From Pseudomonadota bacterium (lineage in GTDB: Bacteria > Pseudomonadota > Gammaproteobacteria > JAIEPX01): 34,941 nucleotides of DNA. This document shows, one piece after another, positions 1-8,622 of this stretch. Under the pieces are notes generated by a model. It ran no database searches, was not told the DNA's origin, and worked only from the letters and a program-made list of their open reading frames with translations. Numbering within the stretch: the first letter of the stretch is position 1; each line of letters starts with the position of its first letter. The position numbers and the translations under genes are program-made. The stretch covers positions 1 through 34,941 of the forward strand of contig JAKORL010000149.1 of assembly GCA_029777855.1 (NCBI GenBank), given 5' to 3'.

Positions 1-2843
1 AAGTCGATACTCAACACACTGTATTGGCTAATATTTGTTCCCGTTAAATCGATCGGTGCCCCAGTGCAACTGCCATCGGCTGCTTGACGACGTACGGAAC
101 TCGTTATGACCCGATTTCCTGCAGGTTGTGCGATATCATATTGAAAACACAATCCTGAAACTTGAGGATAACGTCCAGTAACAGTTGGTAATGTTGATAC
201 ACCATTTTCAAGCCAAGATTTTAACTCTAGTCCAGACATATTAAACTTTACGGCAATATTGCTTACAAAGGGTACCACTAGAGCGACTTGACCATCGGTT
301 ATTTTGAAGGGTGGCGGTGGGCTCAACAAATAAATATCTCGAGGGCAAAGGTCAGTTGATATATCAGCTAAGGGGCATGTCATGTTATTTCGTATGCCCC
401 CCGAATTGTGAATCACAAATTCAGTACCAATCTGCGCTCTTGCTGTGTCTGTTACTACATCTCCAACTAAAGATTCGCAGGTTCTACCATTCGCGGTGCC
501 ACAAGAATCATTGTTGGGAATATAGATACTTGATGTGGCTATGACGTTTTGAGGTCTCGCACCGTTGATAGTGGGACAATTTATTGATCCGGCTTTTTGA
601 ATACAATTCCCGACAGTGAAGGAAAACAATTTGGGATTAGTTTCATCAACATGAACACGAGTCCAGCCTGTATCCGGATCGCCCATGGTTATTGCCCAAA
701 CAAAATTAGGTAGATCAGCATAAGGATAGCTAACCGTGTAGCGATGGCGATCACCATACATCACCGCTACAGGTTTGCCAAATTTCTTTGCTAAGGAAAG
801 CAGTGTTGTAGTATAGGGTTCAACAATTTTACAGTCTATACTGCTTTGTATAACACATGTTCCGTCAGAATTTATTTGGAGGTCTAAAGGCAATAATTGC
901 GAAAACAGGCCAACACCGAGTAGATTTTTTTGCATTGCTTCTGCAAATACTGATTTAATCCAGTTAATATTGGCTGCTTGACGATTACGAAATTCAGCAG
1001 AACAAGATGCTGGAACGTTGTCGAGGGTACCATCTGTACTGCCGTTAAGATTGTGTTGAATACAATCATCGTTCGAGCCAACAATATGTGTTGTGAAAAA
1101 CATAACATTATCTACAATCCATTTTTGATTTTCAATAATGCCACTGCTGTCTTTTTGTCGAAAAATATTACTGTCTAAGGTCGTATTACCCAGCGTGACA
1201 CCAAGGGCGCTTCTATTCGTATCGGCATTATAAAAGACTTGGCGTACTCGACTTAATGATCCCAAGGGGTCGAGCATATCGGTCCAATCATTATCACCGG
1301 GTGTAAAAATCAAAGGGAAATTCACACTGTTGAATAAAGCCAATGTATTAGTGAAATCCGGAATTGTTCCTGAAGGGACTTGTGTGTCTCCGACATGCAC
1401 GATGAATTTTAACTTTGCTTCGTCATTATTTAATTTCGCTAGCAAATTGGTGAAATCGCTGACTGTCGCATTGCTATAGCCGGTATCTCCCGTAAAGCCG
1501 AATTCGAAATTAACAGGGGCATTAGCTGGCTTAGCGGGGGTATCGGGATTGAATATCGCTAAATTGATTGAATTGGCTAAGATAGCTTGACCTGCAGCAT
1601 TGAAGTGTCCCCCATCGCTAGAAGCATAAACTGGATTGATTAAAAGAGGATTGTTTGGATCTAACAGTTCAACAGGTTTTTCAATGATTGAGTCAATCAT
1701 TGGATTTGTTCTAAGCCAATTATTGATAAAGGCTATATCCGCGAAAAAACTGGGTGGATAATAGCTCGCGCCCCCAAGAAGCATAACATGAAGTCTGATA
1801 TGTTGTTCCTTGATACGTTTAAATAGTTTATCTAAGGCTGCAATAATATTTTCTTTAGACGCACCGGCGCTATAATCGTTGACACCAAGGTTAACGATTG
1901 CATCTGTTAAGCCACTACGACTCAATAGATCGCGCTCCACACGATCAAGGCCAGTTGTATAGGGTGATCGTGGTATATTTGGATAATCACTAACCCGACC
2001 ACCTGAAATGCCTTGATTAACCGTGGCTTTTAGTTGGTTTTTAGGAAGTTGTGCTAAACGCGATTGCAACACCTCAAACCAGCGATTATTTGCATCCAGA
2101 TCGGCTCCAAATCCTTCTGCTATAGAATCACCAAAGAATGCAATAGTACCATTCACAGCGGGGTTTCTTACATCAACAGCGGAAATCCAAAGTAAAGAGG
2201 TTGTGGTTCTGCTGAAGCTTAGCCCTGATTGATCATTAGTTTGGTCGCCAGCTCCATCCACTGTGAGGTAACCAGTTGTCAGTGCGATTTCATGAATATT
2301 GGGATTAATATTATTATCTGGGACAAACAAGCTGACGGCTAAATCTTGCCCAGCAATGACTTCAAATTTAAGCTCATCTGTCCAAACGCCGCCATAGGCC
2401 GGTATGGTTACAAAAGTCTTGCCATTAAATGTTAGTGGTGTATTGGTTCCAGATTGTATATAAGGGCCAGAGTTACGCACTCCAATCGTTGCCGCATTGA
2501 TAGTTAAAGGGCTTGAAGAGAGGGTGTTTTCGATTTTAACGCGTAATGAATGACCAGACACTCCAGGATGGATGATCATTCTGACAGATGAATTGGAAAT
2601 ACGCAGGGTACTCAATTGTGATATAGGAGCGGACCATGTGGTTATGAACTTATCAGGCTGTACTGCTGCGATTTTCGGTGACAGTATTAAGCCCAGTACT
2701 ACCGCAACAATGATTGTTGTTTGAGTGATATATTTTTTGACAACGCTCATATCGTTGATGATAAGGGAACTTTTTACTCCCCCATTTTCTACAGAAAGAC
2801 TTCTACTTCTGTCTATCTTGCTATTAATATAATTGTTACTCAT
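1..2843 (-). CDS. Exported SGNH-hydrolase / metallophosphatase / 5'-nucleotidase-C fusion protein (3' end beyond window)
   Basis: The frame is open from the ATG at 2843 to base 1, giving 947 residues with no stop, so the C-terminus lies outside the window. A GGGGG-rich ribosome site precedes this start. A second in-frame Met (2750) begins a typical signal peptide (MSVVKKY, hydrophobic stretch, AA), so the first 31 residues may be a cytosolic extension or the start may be 2750. Domains in order: a beta-sandwich typical of secreted GDSL esterases (about 70-225); an SGNH hydrolase with GDS (Ser240), GVND (320-323) and DGGH (Asp410/His413); a calcineurin-like metallophosphatase region with HVGD (483-486), PGDND (515-519) and a later GDRH motif; and a 5'-nucleotidase C-terminal domain starting near residue 770 with HNSGGIR. 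The family chemistry suggests ester removal plus phosphate release from nucleotides or similar substrates outside the cytoplasm. The domain calls are solid; the substrate is unknown. Confidence 0.85.
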   Translation of the reverse strand, partial: MSNNYINSKIDRSRSLSVENGGVKSSLIINDMSVVKKYITQTTIIVAVVLGLILSPKIAAVQPDKFITTWSAPISQLSTLRISNSSVRMIIHPGVSGHSLRVKIENTLSSSPLTINAATIGVRNSGPYIQSGTNTPLTFNGKTFVTIPAYGGVWTDELKFEVIAGQDLAVSLFVPDNNINPNIHEIALTTGYLTVDGAGDQTNDQSGLSFSRTTTSLLWISAVDVRNPAVNGTIAFFGDSIAEGFGADLDANNRWFEVLQSRLAQLPKNQLKATVNQGISGGRVSDYPNIPRSPYTTGLDRVERDLLSRSGLTDAIVNLGVNDYSAGASKENIIAALDKLFKRIKEQHIRLHVMLLGGASYYPPSFFADIAFINNWLRTNPMIDSIIEKPVELLDPNNPLLINPVYASSDGGHFNAAGQAILANSINLAIFNPDTPAKPANAPVNFEFGFTGDTGYSNATVSDFTNLLAKLNNDEAKLKFIVHVGDTQVPSGTIPDFTNTLALFNSVNFPLIFTPGDNDWTDMLDPLGSLSRVRQVFYNADTNRSALGVTLGNTTLDSNIFRQKDSSGIIENQKWIVDNVMFFTTHIVGSNDDCIQHNLNGSTDGTLDNVPASCSAEFRNRQAANINWIKSVFAEAMQKNLLGVGLFSQLLPLDLQINSDGTCVIQSSIDCKIVEPYTTTLLSLAKKFGKPVAVMYGDRHRYTVSYPYADLPNFVWAITMGDPDTGWTRVHVDETNPKLFSFTVGNCIQKAGSINCPTINGARPQNVIATSSIYIPNNDSCGTANGRTCESLVGDVVTDTARAQIGTEFVIHNSGGIRNNMTCPLADISTDLCPRDIYLLSPPPPFKITDGQVALVVPFVSNIAVKFNMSGLELKSWLENGVSTLPTVTGRYPQVSGLCFQYDIAQPAGNRVITSSVRRQAADGSCTGAPIDLTGTNISQYSVLSID

Positions 2844-2981
2844 GGCTTTTCCCCCTTTTCCGTTAACTTGCAATTCTGTAATACTGAGAACTAACAGGCC
2901 TTCTAATTCTGGCTTAATTCTTACCATTTGCATGCATATAACCACTTATGATTATATTTTCTAGAAAGCTCTTTTCCCTAC

Positions 2982-3077
2982 ATTATAGTACATTCAAGTA
3001 ATTCAATTGCCTGTAACGCTATTGTTTTCCAGTAACAATGTCGAATGTGAAAGTAGCCTAAATATAGGCTTTTTTTG
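2982..3077 (+). ncRNA. Candidate small RNA ending in an intrinsic terminator
   Basis: No plus-strand gene lies upstream, yet a strong terminator (3055-3076) points this way. Just before it the sequence can fold: ACATTC (2990-2995) pairs with GAATGT (3043-3048), enclosing a perfect 6-bp hairpin ATTGTT/AACAAT (3021-3039). A -10-like ATTATA/TATAGT lies at 2982-2989 with only a weak -35. The predicted transcript would be about 80-85 nt. This is inference from structure only; the element could instead be a remnant of a lost gene's 3' end. Confidence 0.3.
3055..3076 (+). terminator. Rho-independent terminator (orphan, + strand)
   Basis: A perfect 6-bp stem AGCCTA / TAGGCT with an AATA loop is followed directly by six T residues. 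The minus strand has no T-run after the stem, so it works on the plus strand only. No plus-strand coding gene precedes it. Confidence 0.7.
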
Positions 3078-3095
3078 TTATTTAGTATTTTTGGA

Positions 3096-3139
3096 AATTT
3101 TTTGGATTTATTGCAATACGAATTTTTTGGATTTATTGC
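3096..3139. repeat. 19-bp direct repeat, 25-bp period
   Basis: AATTTTTTGGATTTATTGC occurs at 3096-3114 and again at 3121-3139, separated by 6 bp. It lies in the non-coding stretch between the esterase gene and the RAYT element; no function is evident. Confidence 0.75.
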
Positions 3140-3240
3140 TAAGACATGGAAGTGCCCGAAACCCGCTGCCAGAGAGCGTTTTCGCCGGTTCTGATTTGGT
3201 GAGATACTCTATTTAGAGCTTGTCAAGTCGATCAGGTAAG

Positions 3241-3278
3241 GGTAAGGTGTCAGGTAAGGTGTCAGATCTAAGATTTAT
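3241..3278. repeat. Tandem 12-bp repeat and left inverted repeat of the RAYT element
   Basis: GGTAAGGTGTCA is repeated in tandem at 3241-3252 and 3253-3264. The second copy runs into the left arm at 3258-3278, which is the exact reverse complement of 4362-4382 beyond the transposase gene. The half-site GTCAGATCTAA is shared with the REPIN-like repeats elsewhere in the window. Confidence 0.85.
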
Positions 3279-3327
3279 ACTTTTAGAATAGCTCGCACAT
3301 TTTTTGAGGAGGCGCCTTCTTGCTTCG

Positions 3328-4284
3328 TCAGCTTAACTTGGTCACAATCTCCGTAAGAATCGTATGTAGCTGCGAATCACTTTTGATTTTATTTGATAGT
3401 GAAATGGTTAACTTACTGACTGTTTGGTAGCTTCGTATTCCAAAAAATTCAGCGATATCAATCAGTCTGTATGAGAAATGCCTTTTTGCAATGAGCATTG
3501 CCATTGTTCGGGCATAATTAATAGAAAATCGTTTTACTCTCATAAGTTCAGTCGGATGGATTTTAAAGGCATCTGATACCTCATTAATAATTTGATCGAG
3601 GGTAGGTCGAAGAATAATTTTCTCGGATATTTCATTAGATTCACTCTTGTATGAAAATTCAGTCTTAATTTTATTAATATATATTTCTGATCCAATAATG
3701 GGCGACTCTTTATTTCCAGAAAAAAAATCCTCAATAGCTTGTGAATTTCCTTCGTGAGTAAAAGCACGAAATTCCTCAAAATAATTATCCTGAGTGAAAT
3801 GTCGCAAAGTATGAGATAGAGTCAACCATTCTGGTTTTTCAGCAATGCCGAGATAAGCAGGATAACTAGACCATTTATAATTTTCGATATTATCGGTCAT
3901 GTGCGCCATTAAAGGATTGAGATGAATGTATCTCACCAAATGGATACCATAGGCTTCATCATCGACTAGCTTTGATTTAAATCTACCGCGAAAGAGAGGG
4001 CCATCTGTACCTTCTATTTTATTATATCTGATAGTATACAGTGAACTGAGATGCTGGATGGTTTTTGACAAATTCGGAATTGGTGTCCGTATTAGAATGT
4101 GGAAGTGATTGTCCATTAAACAGTAAGCATGAACTTCTATTTTATAAATTTCTACTGTTTCCGCCAATAAATCAATAAATAGTTGTCTCAGTTGTACAGA
4201 GTTGAAAATCGGTTTTCTGCAAGCGCCCCGATTCATCACGTGATACCACGCGCCTTCAAATTGAATTCTTAGAGGTCTAGTCAT
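3328..4284 (-). CDS. REP-associated tyrosine transposase (Y1_Tnp / RAYT) with DnaA-like C-terminal domain
   Basis: 318 residues. The N-terminal half is a Y1 transposase: a TRPLRIQFEGAWYHVMNRG start typical of RAYTs, the metal-binding HUH motif at His60-Phe61-His62 (DNHFHI), and the probable nucleophile Tyr119 in RYIHLNP. Residues about 225-318 resemble the helix-turn-helix of DnaA domain IV (IAEFFGIRSYQTVSKL), an arrangement seen in a subgroup of these proteins. Family chemistry is single-strand cleavage and joining at hairpins through a phosphotyrosine. The gene is full length, so it may be active. No clear ribosome site precedes the ATG. It is the likely driver of the inverted-repeat elements found at three other sites here. 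Confidence 0.92.
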   Translation of the reverse strand: MTRPLRIQFEGAWYHVMNRGACRKPIFNSVQLRQLFIDLLAETVEIYKIEVHAYCLMDNHFHILIRTPIPNLSKTIQHLSSLYTIRYNKIEGTDGPLFRGRFKSKLVDDEAYGIHLVRYIHLNPLMAHMTDNIENYKWSSYPAYLGIAEKPEWLTLSHTLRHFTQDNYFEEFRAFTHEGNSQAIEDFFSGNKESPIIGSEIYINKIKTEFSYKSESNEISEKIILRPTLDQIINEVSDAFKIHPTELMRVKRFSINYARTMAMLIAKRHFSYRLIDIAEFFGIRSYQTVSKLTISLSNKIKSDSQLHTILTEIVTKLS

Positions 4285-4361
4285 GAATGAACGATATCAA
4301 ATGGAGGAATTAAAATATATCCGTGTTTTGAGCGATTCTCCTCGACTGTTTTATGAAATGG

Positions 4362-4382
4362 ATAAATCTTAGATCTGACACC
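4362..4382. repeat. Right inverted repeat of the RAYT element
   Basis: 21-bp arm, the exact reverse complement of 3258-3278. It lies 12 bp from the stop codon of the Sel1 gene, so it falls in that gene's 3' untranslated region. Confidence 0.85.
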
Positions 4383-4393
4383 CTGCTACTAGT

Positions 4394-5575
4394 TCACTGC
4401 CAACATTTGTCCGAAAATTGTTTTGCTAGATCTTGCAATAATTTTGGTGAGTCAGGCGTTGAAGATGTAGAAGTGTTTAATGTTTTGTTGTACATAAATT
4501 CCGCGAATTGATCGGCGACGGGTCCAATTTTAGAGGAGTCGGAACTGAAGGGAAAATCCAAGGTAAAAGTATCTGAATTGCTTGCATAAATAATGGCATT
4601 ACGGAACCATTCTTTTGCTGCAGTTGAATCTTGTTTTACATATTTTCCTTCGGTGTATACAACACCTAAATCCAGAGCAGCACAGGGGACATGTTTTTGC
4701 GCGGATAATTCTAACCATTTAATGCCACGTTGAGGATCTTGTTTGACACCTTGTCCTTTTAGTAATACATAACCCACATTATACATGGCTGCGCTATCTC
4801 CTAATCCTGCTGCGTAATTATATAATTCATAGGCTTTGGCTTCATTTTTTTTTGTGCCTGTGCCGCGAGCATAATAAATTGCAAGATCATTAATTGCGGG
4901 AGTGTAATCGTTATCTGCAGCAGCTTTCATCCAATAAAAAGAACGTTCATCATCTTTTTTAGTACCTTCACCATGAAAAAACATCGACGATAAATAATAT
5001 TGGGCTACAGGTAAATTTTGCTGAGCGGCGGCTTCAAGATTTTGAAAAGCTTTTTTGTCGTCGCGGGGTCCGCCAACGCCCTCATAGTAGCAAGCAGCAA
5101 GGAAAAATTGTGCATCGGGTACGCCTTGAGCGGCTGCTTTTTCAAACCAACTTCGACCTAGCTTTTCATTTTTTTCAATGCTTTTGCCTAGAGTATAAAT
5201 AACACCGAGATCGATTTGAGCATCCGCCAGTTTCTGTTCGGCGGCTTTTTGATACCATTTCAGTGCTTGTTGAATGTCTTTATTGACCCCTTTCCCCGAA
5301 AAGTACAGTCGGGCAAGGAGCAGTTGAGCAGGGGCATAACCATCTTCTGCACGTTCTGAGAGTAATTTGAAGGCTGTGGTATAATCTTCGTTGGAAAGGG
5401 CTCTTACGCCGTTTTCGAAGGATTGATCTTTGCCAAGGTGTTTTTCAAGGGATTGTGTGATGGCTTTGGTCGTATCGGTGCGATAGCTATCGAACCATTC
5501 ATCTTTGCTTTCAGTGGCGTAAGCCATTGCAGGCAGGAATAATGCCATAAGAATCAGCGCAATGAACTTTACCAT
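4394..5575 (-). CDS. Secreted Sel1/TPR-like repeat protein
   Basis: 393 residues with a signal peptide (MVKFIALILMALFLPAMAYA, cleavage about residue 20). From about residue 55 to 330 there are seven to eight helical Sel1 repeats of about 36 residues with the usual pattern AQ..L...Y..G.GV..D...A..W...AA. Sel1 proteins are protein-protein interaction scaffolds. In intracellular gammaproteobacteria, secreted members take part in host entry or envelope stress, so either role is possible here. A GAGG ribosome site lies upstream. The start is only 22 bp after tRNA-Phe on the same strand with no terminator between, so the gene is probably read from the tRNA promoter. The C-terminal 60 residues have no recognised domain. 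Confidence 0.88.
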   Translation of the reverse strand: MVKFIALILMALFLPAMAYATESKDEWFDSYRTDTTKAITQSLEKHLGKDQSFENGVRALSNEDYTTAFKLLSERAEDGYAPAQLLLARLYFSGKGVNKDIQQALKWYQKAAEQKLADAQIDLGVIYTLGKSIEKNEKLGRSWFEKAAAQGVPDAQFFLAACYYEGVGGPRDDKKAFQNLEAAAQQNLPVAQYYLSSMFFHGEGTKKDDERSFYWMKAAADNDYTPAINDLAIYYARGTGTKKNEAKAYELYNYAAGLGDSAAMYNVGYVLLKGQGVKQDPQRGIKWLELSAQKHVPCAALDLGVVYTEGKYVKQDSTAAKEWFRNAIIYASNSDTFTLDFPFSSDSSKIGPVADQFAEFMYNKTLNTSTSSTPDSPKLLQDLAKQFSDKCWQ

Positions 5576-5597
5576 ACCAAAACCTCAACTAGGGAAG

Positions 5598-5673
5598 TGG
5601 TGGCCAGAGGTGGAATCGAACCACCGACACAGGGATTTTCAGTCCCTTGCTCTACCGACTGAGCTATCTGGCC
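5598..5673 (-). tRNA. tRNA-Phe (GAA)
   Basis: 76 nt including an encoded CCA (5598-5600). Seven-bp acceptor stem GGCCAGA/TCTGGCC, D-arm with AGCTCAG, anticodon stem GGGA/TCCC around loop CTGAAAA (anticodon GAA), and T-arm with GGTTCGATTCC. All arms are intact. The Sel1 gene follows immediately. Confidence 0.97.
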
Positions 5674-5683
5674 GCCAAAGTAA

Positions 5684-5712
5684 ATTAAACCGGGACTGGC
5701 TATACGAGTCAA
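5684..5712 (-). promoter_or_regulatory. Sigma-70 promoter of tRNA-Phe
   Basis: Reading on the minus strand: -35 TTGACT (5707-5712), 17-bp spacer, -10 TTTAAT (5684-5689). Transcription would begin a few bases before the mature tRNA 5' end at 5673. It probably also serves the downstream Sel1 gene. Confidence 0.8.
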
Positions 5713-5928
5713 GTGTTTTTAGCATCTATGATTAAGGTTTTTTGTGGCTTTGGTTGATATATACCTTAGAGTAGGGTAATTAATTTTAAAAATGGGGGAT
5801 GTTTCTTTAATATATCTAGAGGTGCGAGAATCACGATCCTCTCACCTGAAACCTCTCATTGTGAAATGAAAATGATCAAACATACTGAATACAAATGATT
5901 TTATTTAGGTGAGAATTGCTGAAGCTAT

Positions 5929-7134
5929 TTATTTATTATGTTGAGGTCTAGATGCCGATACATTTACCTCAGCTTTAGTCGCTATTACAGGTGAGTCTTT
6001 CTTTTGCTGTGGTATTGTCAAACCTGCAAGACTCATAGTGGGTGAATAGTGAGCGATTAGTGCTTTACATTCTTCCATGGCTTTGTTTAATAGATCAAGA
6101 CTTTTGGGGTCGGCACCTTTTTGATAAACATTGGCAGTTGCTTCGAGTAAGGCCGTATAAATTTGTATGCAGGCTAGAGGTATATTTGCTTGTTCTTTTG
6201 CTATCATGATGTCTTTTTGAAGGTAAAACAGAGGACTAGGTTGTTGCTTTGAATCTTTACTTTTAGGTAATAGTGGATTAATTTTATCTATTAAATCGTT
6301 ACAAAATTTATTTAGGCCACCCTGAAATCTTTCTATTTCAGATTTTTCTGGTGCCTTAGGTAAATTTACGAGCATGGATGCAAACTGATCGTGTGAAACA
6401 CCAGTCTCAATGAGCCTAGTTTGGCATTCTATTAATTTAGGTAATAATATACCCGCCATGAGTCCTTCGAGACCTGTATCGTTGTGCTGTGTAAAATCAA
6501 TTTTTGCTTCTTTAATTAAAGTAGGGATACCTTCCACGTGACTCATTTCTTCTAATTGAGTTTCTATGTTAGCTAATGACTTCATAGTGCCCAGCAATTT
6601 TTTTTGTTCATAGTTGTTAATTTCGAGACCCAAATCATTTCTTAGCATTAGAACTGGGTCACCCATTTTCGAAGATAATAAACTGTATGCCATTCGTACT
6701 GTTAGCGGCATTAATTCACTGGCTTTAAATCTACTTAATGTGTTCATTAAAATGTTACTGACCGCAGCATCTAAATCATTTCCTACTTTAGGAGTTTTTC
6801 CATTAGGGAATGTGATCTCATAAAATCCTAGAATCTGTTGGTCAGTACTTAAGAAATTATAATTATTATTAGGATATGACCTGTCTTTTTCTTTAGTGAT
6901 GTTGGCGAGTATATTAATCAGCATTATTAAAGCTCTATAAGATTGTTCGTCAGTAGTTGTTTTATCTGTTTTTTTTTCTAACTCAACCAACTCAGAATGT
7001 AACCTCAGCAAATATTTGATACCATCTTTGTTGAATAGTTGAATTTTACCACATACATTAATGAAAGTTTCCACTGCGGCTGACCGTTTTGGTGTACTTT
7101 CTTGTAGTTGACTAGCCACATCTTGCGCTCTCAT
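5929..7134 (-). CDS. Hypothetical 401-aa helical protein
   Basis: No recognised family. The protein is soluble in appearance, with no signal peptide and no membrane segment. It is predicted to be mostly alpha-helical with many Leu/Lys/Glu-rich stretches (for example around residues 40-60, 170-220 and 300-350). The C-terminal 30 residues are Ser/Pro/Gln/Lys-rich and probably disordered. A GAGAGG ribosome site lies 9 bp before the ATG, and the 136-bp upstream gap holds a TATAAT box. Length, helix content and a disordered tail resemble the unknown cytosolic or secreted proteins common in intracellular gammaproteobacteria, but no motif proves this. Its neighbour at 7271-8518 is similar in style but not recognisably homologous. 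Confidence 0.75.
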   Translation of the reverse strand: MRAQDVASQLQESTPKRSAAVETFINVCGKIQLFNKDGIKYLLRLHSELVELEKKTDKTTTDEQSYRALIMLINILANITKEKDRSYPNNNYNFLSTDQQILGFYEITFPNGKTPKVGNDLDAAVSNILMNTLSRFKASELMPLTVRMAYSLLSSKMGDPVLMLRNDLGLEINNYEQKKLLGTMKSLANIETQLEEMSHVEGIPTLIKEAKIDFTQHNDTGLEGLMAGILLPKLIECQTRLIETGVSHDQFASMLVNLPKAPEKSEIERFQGGLNKFCNDLIDKINPLLPKSKDSKQQPSPLFYLQKDIMIAKEQANIPLACIQIYTALLEATANVYQKGADPKSLDLLNKAMEECKALIAHYSPTMSLAGLTIPQQKKDSPVIATKAEVNVSASRPQHNK

Positions 7135-7270
7135 TAATTATACCTCTCACCTTGTGCTGCTAAGTCAATTATAGCGTATAATAAGGAAATTTTCCTGTGA
7201 ATGAGCGGCAACTATCCATATTGGTTGAATGAAATTATCAACAGTAGACTAACATTATAGTGATGCCTTA

Positions 7271-8518
7271 CTACAGATGAAGGTGAATGTTTTTTGTAAG
7301 TGGGCTGTGAGAGAGAAGTTCTTTTAATTGATCACAATTTAGTTTTGCTAGCTCATGAGCCATCGTCTTTATAAACTCTAGATCATCTTGTGTTACAATG
7401 GTATTGGCGGGATATAATTCAGTTTGTTCAATTAAGAATTTCATAATAGGGACATGAAACTCACTAGTGGCTTTGAATATACCAGTAAAAATGAGTTTTA
7501 TTCGTAATTCATCATCTTTGTTTGCATCCCAAAGCAGCATAATAGATGAGAGTGGTGCCTTTAAAACCGATATTTCAAAATAACGTCTCCAAATATCGTT
7601 GGGGATATCAATAGTCTTTGTTTGACTGAGATCAATCAGACATTCAATCAATGCTACTCTAGCTTCAAAAAAGAATTCGTCGGCAACTCTGTCAAAAGTA
7701 TCGCAATCATCTTTTGTAAGAAGTTCTAAAGAAGCGTTAGCTGATCGAGGTTTTTTCCAGCATGTTAGTAAACCCTCTTTGTTGTTAGAAAGAGCGTAAA
7801 ATGGGAAAAGATCGTCGTCAGAAAATGAAGGAATTTTGTCTGTTAATCCAAGTTCAGCAAAGCATTGTTTGATGTATTCGCGTATCTTAGAGTGGGTTGA
7901 CGTCTGTGCAATCGCTGCACAATAAAAATTGGATCCTGAAATTAGCTCTTGTTTTAGATCAAGAGCTTCAGGCTTAGTCCATATTTTTTGTGCAAATGGA
8001 AGATTTCCATGACGGAGCGCACATCTAAATGCCCAGACTAAATCATGGTTTTCTTTGATTTCTGTATGTATAAATGTTTTTTCAAGCACTGAATAATGTT
8101 CATCTAAAAATTCATCGAATCCAAACTTTGCACAATACCAAACGTTTATATTGGGTTTATCTTTTTTTAATTGTGAAAGATAAAATCGTCGGAGTGTTTC
8201 ACCAATGTCTATACGATGATTCTTATCAAGAACAAGTTGATTAGAGTTTAAGATAACTGGATCGCTATCCGTGAGTATTCTAGAAAGGTGATTTCTAAGT
8301 TCATAGCGTAGCTCTAGTTCCTCAAAAACACGTTCAATAGGAGTGGTGTCCCAATTTCCCTTCAAGATATTTTTGATTTCAGAAAATAAAGCGTCTTTAC
8401 TCATCGCGCGGGTAATATATTTACGGTATTGTTGCCCCAACTCTCTCGTAATGCCATCCATGTTATTGGCCAATAAGGGCGCATCATCTTGAGATTTAGC
8501 TTCTTTTTCGGCTTGCAT
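7271..8518 (-). CDS. Hypothetical 415-aa protein
   Basis: No family is recognised with confidence. No signal peptide or transmembrane segment; acidic, helix-rich, with several Trp and Cys residues. Segments such as DLVWAFRCALRHGNLPFAQ (about 160-180) and HVPIMKFLIEQ (about 365-375) loosely recall helical-repeat (ankyrin-like) units, but the spacing is irregular and the match is weak. The ribosome site is poor (GAGA). On the minus strand a TATAAT box lies about 35-45 bp before the ATG. It could be an effector-type or regulatory protein; function unknown. Confidence 0.75.
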   Translation of the reverse strand: MQAEKEAKSQDDAPLLANNMDGITRELGQQYRKYITRAMSKDALFSEIKNILKGNWDTTPIERVFEELELRYELRNHLSRILTDSDPVILNSNQLVLDKNHRIDIGETLRRFYLSQLKKDKPNINVWYCAKFGFDEFLDEHYSVLEKTFIHTEIKENHDLVWAFRCALRHGNLPFAQKIWTKPEALDLKQELISGSNFYCAAIAQTSTHSKIREYIKQCFAELGLTDKIPSFSDDDLFPFYALSNNKEGLLTCWKKPRSANASLELLTKDDCDTFDRVADEFFFEARVALIECLIDLSQTKTIDIPNDIWRRYFEISVLKAPLSSIMLLWDANKDDELRIKLIFTGIFKATSEFHVPIMKFLIEQTELYPANTIVTQDDLEFIKTMAHELAKLNCDQLKELLSHSPLTKNIHLHL

Positions 8519-8622
8519 AGAGTCTCACAGTATTTAAGTTGACCTGAATTTTTGTATTATATCATTATTTTTAGCAAAATGCCAGGAAAATCACAATGCA
8601 AGAACGCATGCCTTACCCTATC

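Larger units (their letters stand above)
3258..4382 (-). mobile_element. RAYT transposase unit bounded by 21-bp perfect inverted repeats
   Basis: Perfect 21-bp inverted repeats (3258-3278 and 4362-4382) enclose a single REP-associated tyrosine transposase gene. IS200/IS605-type Y1 enzymes cut at hairpins near their ends. RAYTs are usually domesticated and act on REP/REPIN sequences scattered through the same genome. The arm sequence here matches the half-sites of three REPIN-like repeats in this window (15848-15935, 16947-17031, 29794-29884), which supports that relationship. Confidence 0.8.

Noticed and set aside
2844..3000. Promoter for the exported esterase gene
   Set aside because: A TATAAT is visible on the minus strand near 2983-2988, but no acceptable -35 stands at the right distance, so I did not list it.
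5820..5847. Hairpin AGGTGCGAG / CTCTCACCT after the 401-aa gene as a terminator
   Set aside because: The stem has a mismatch and no T-run on the minus strand, so it is too weak to call.
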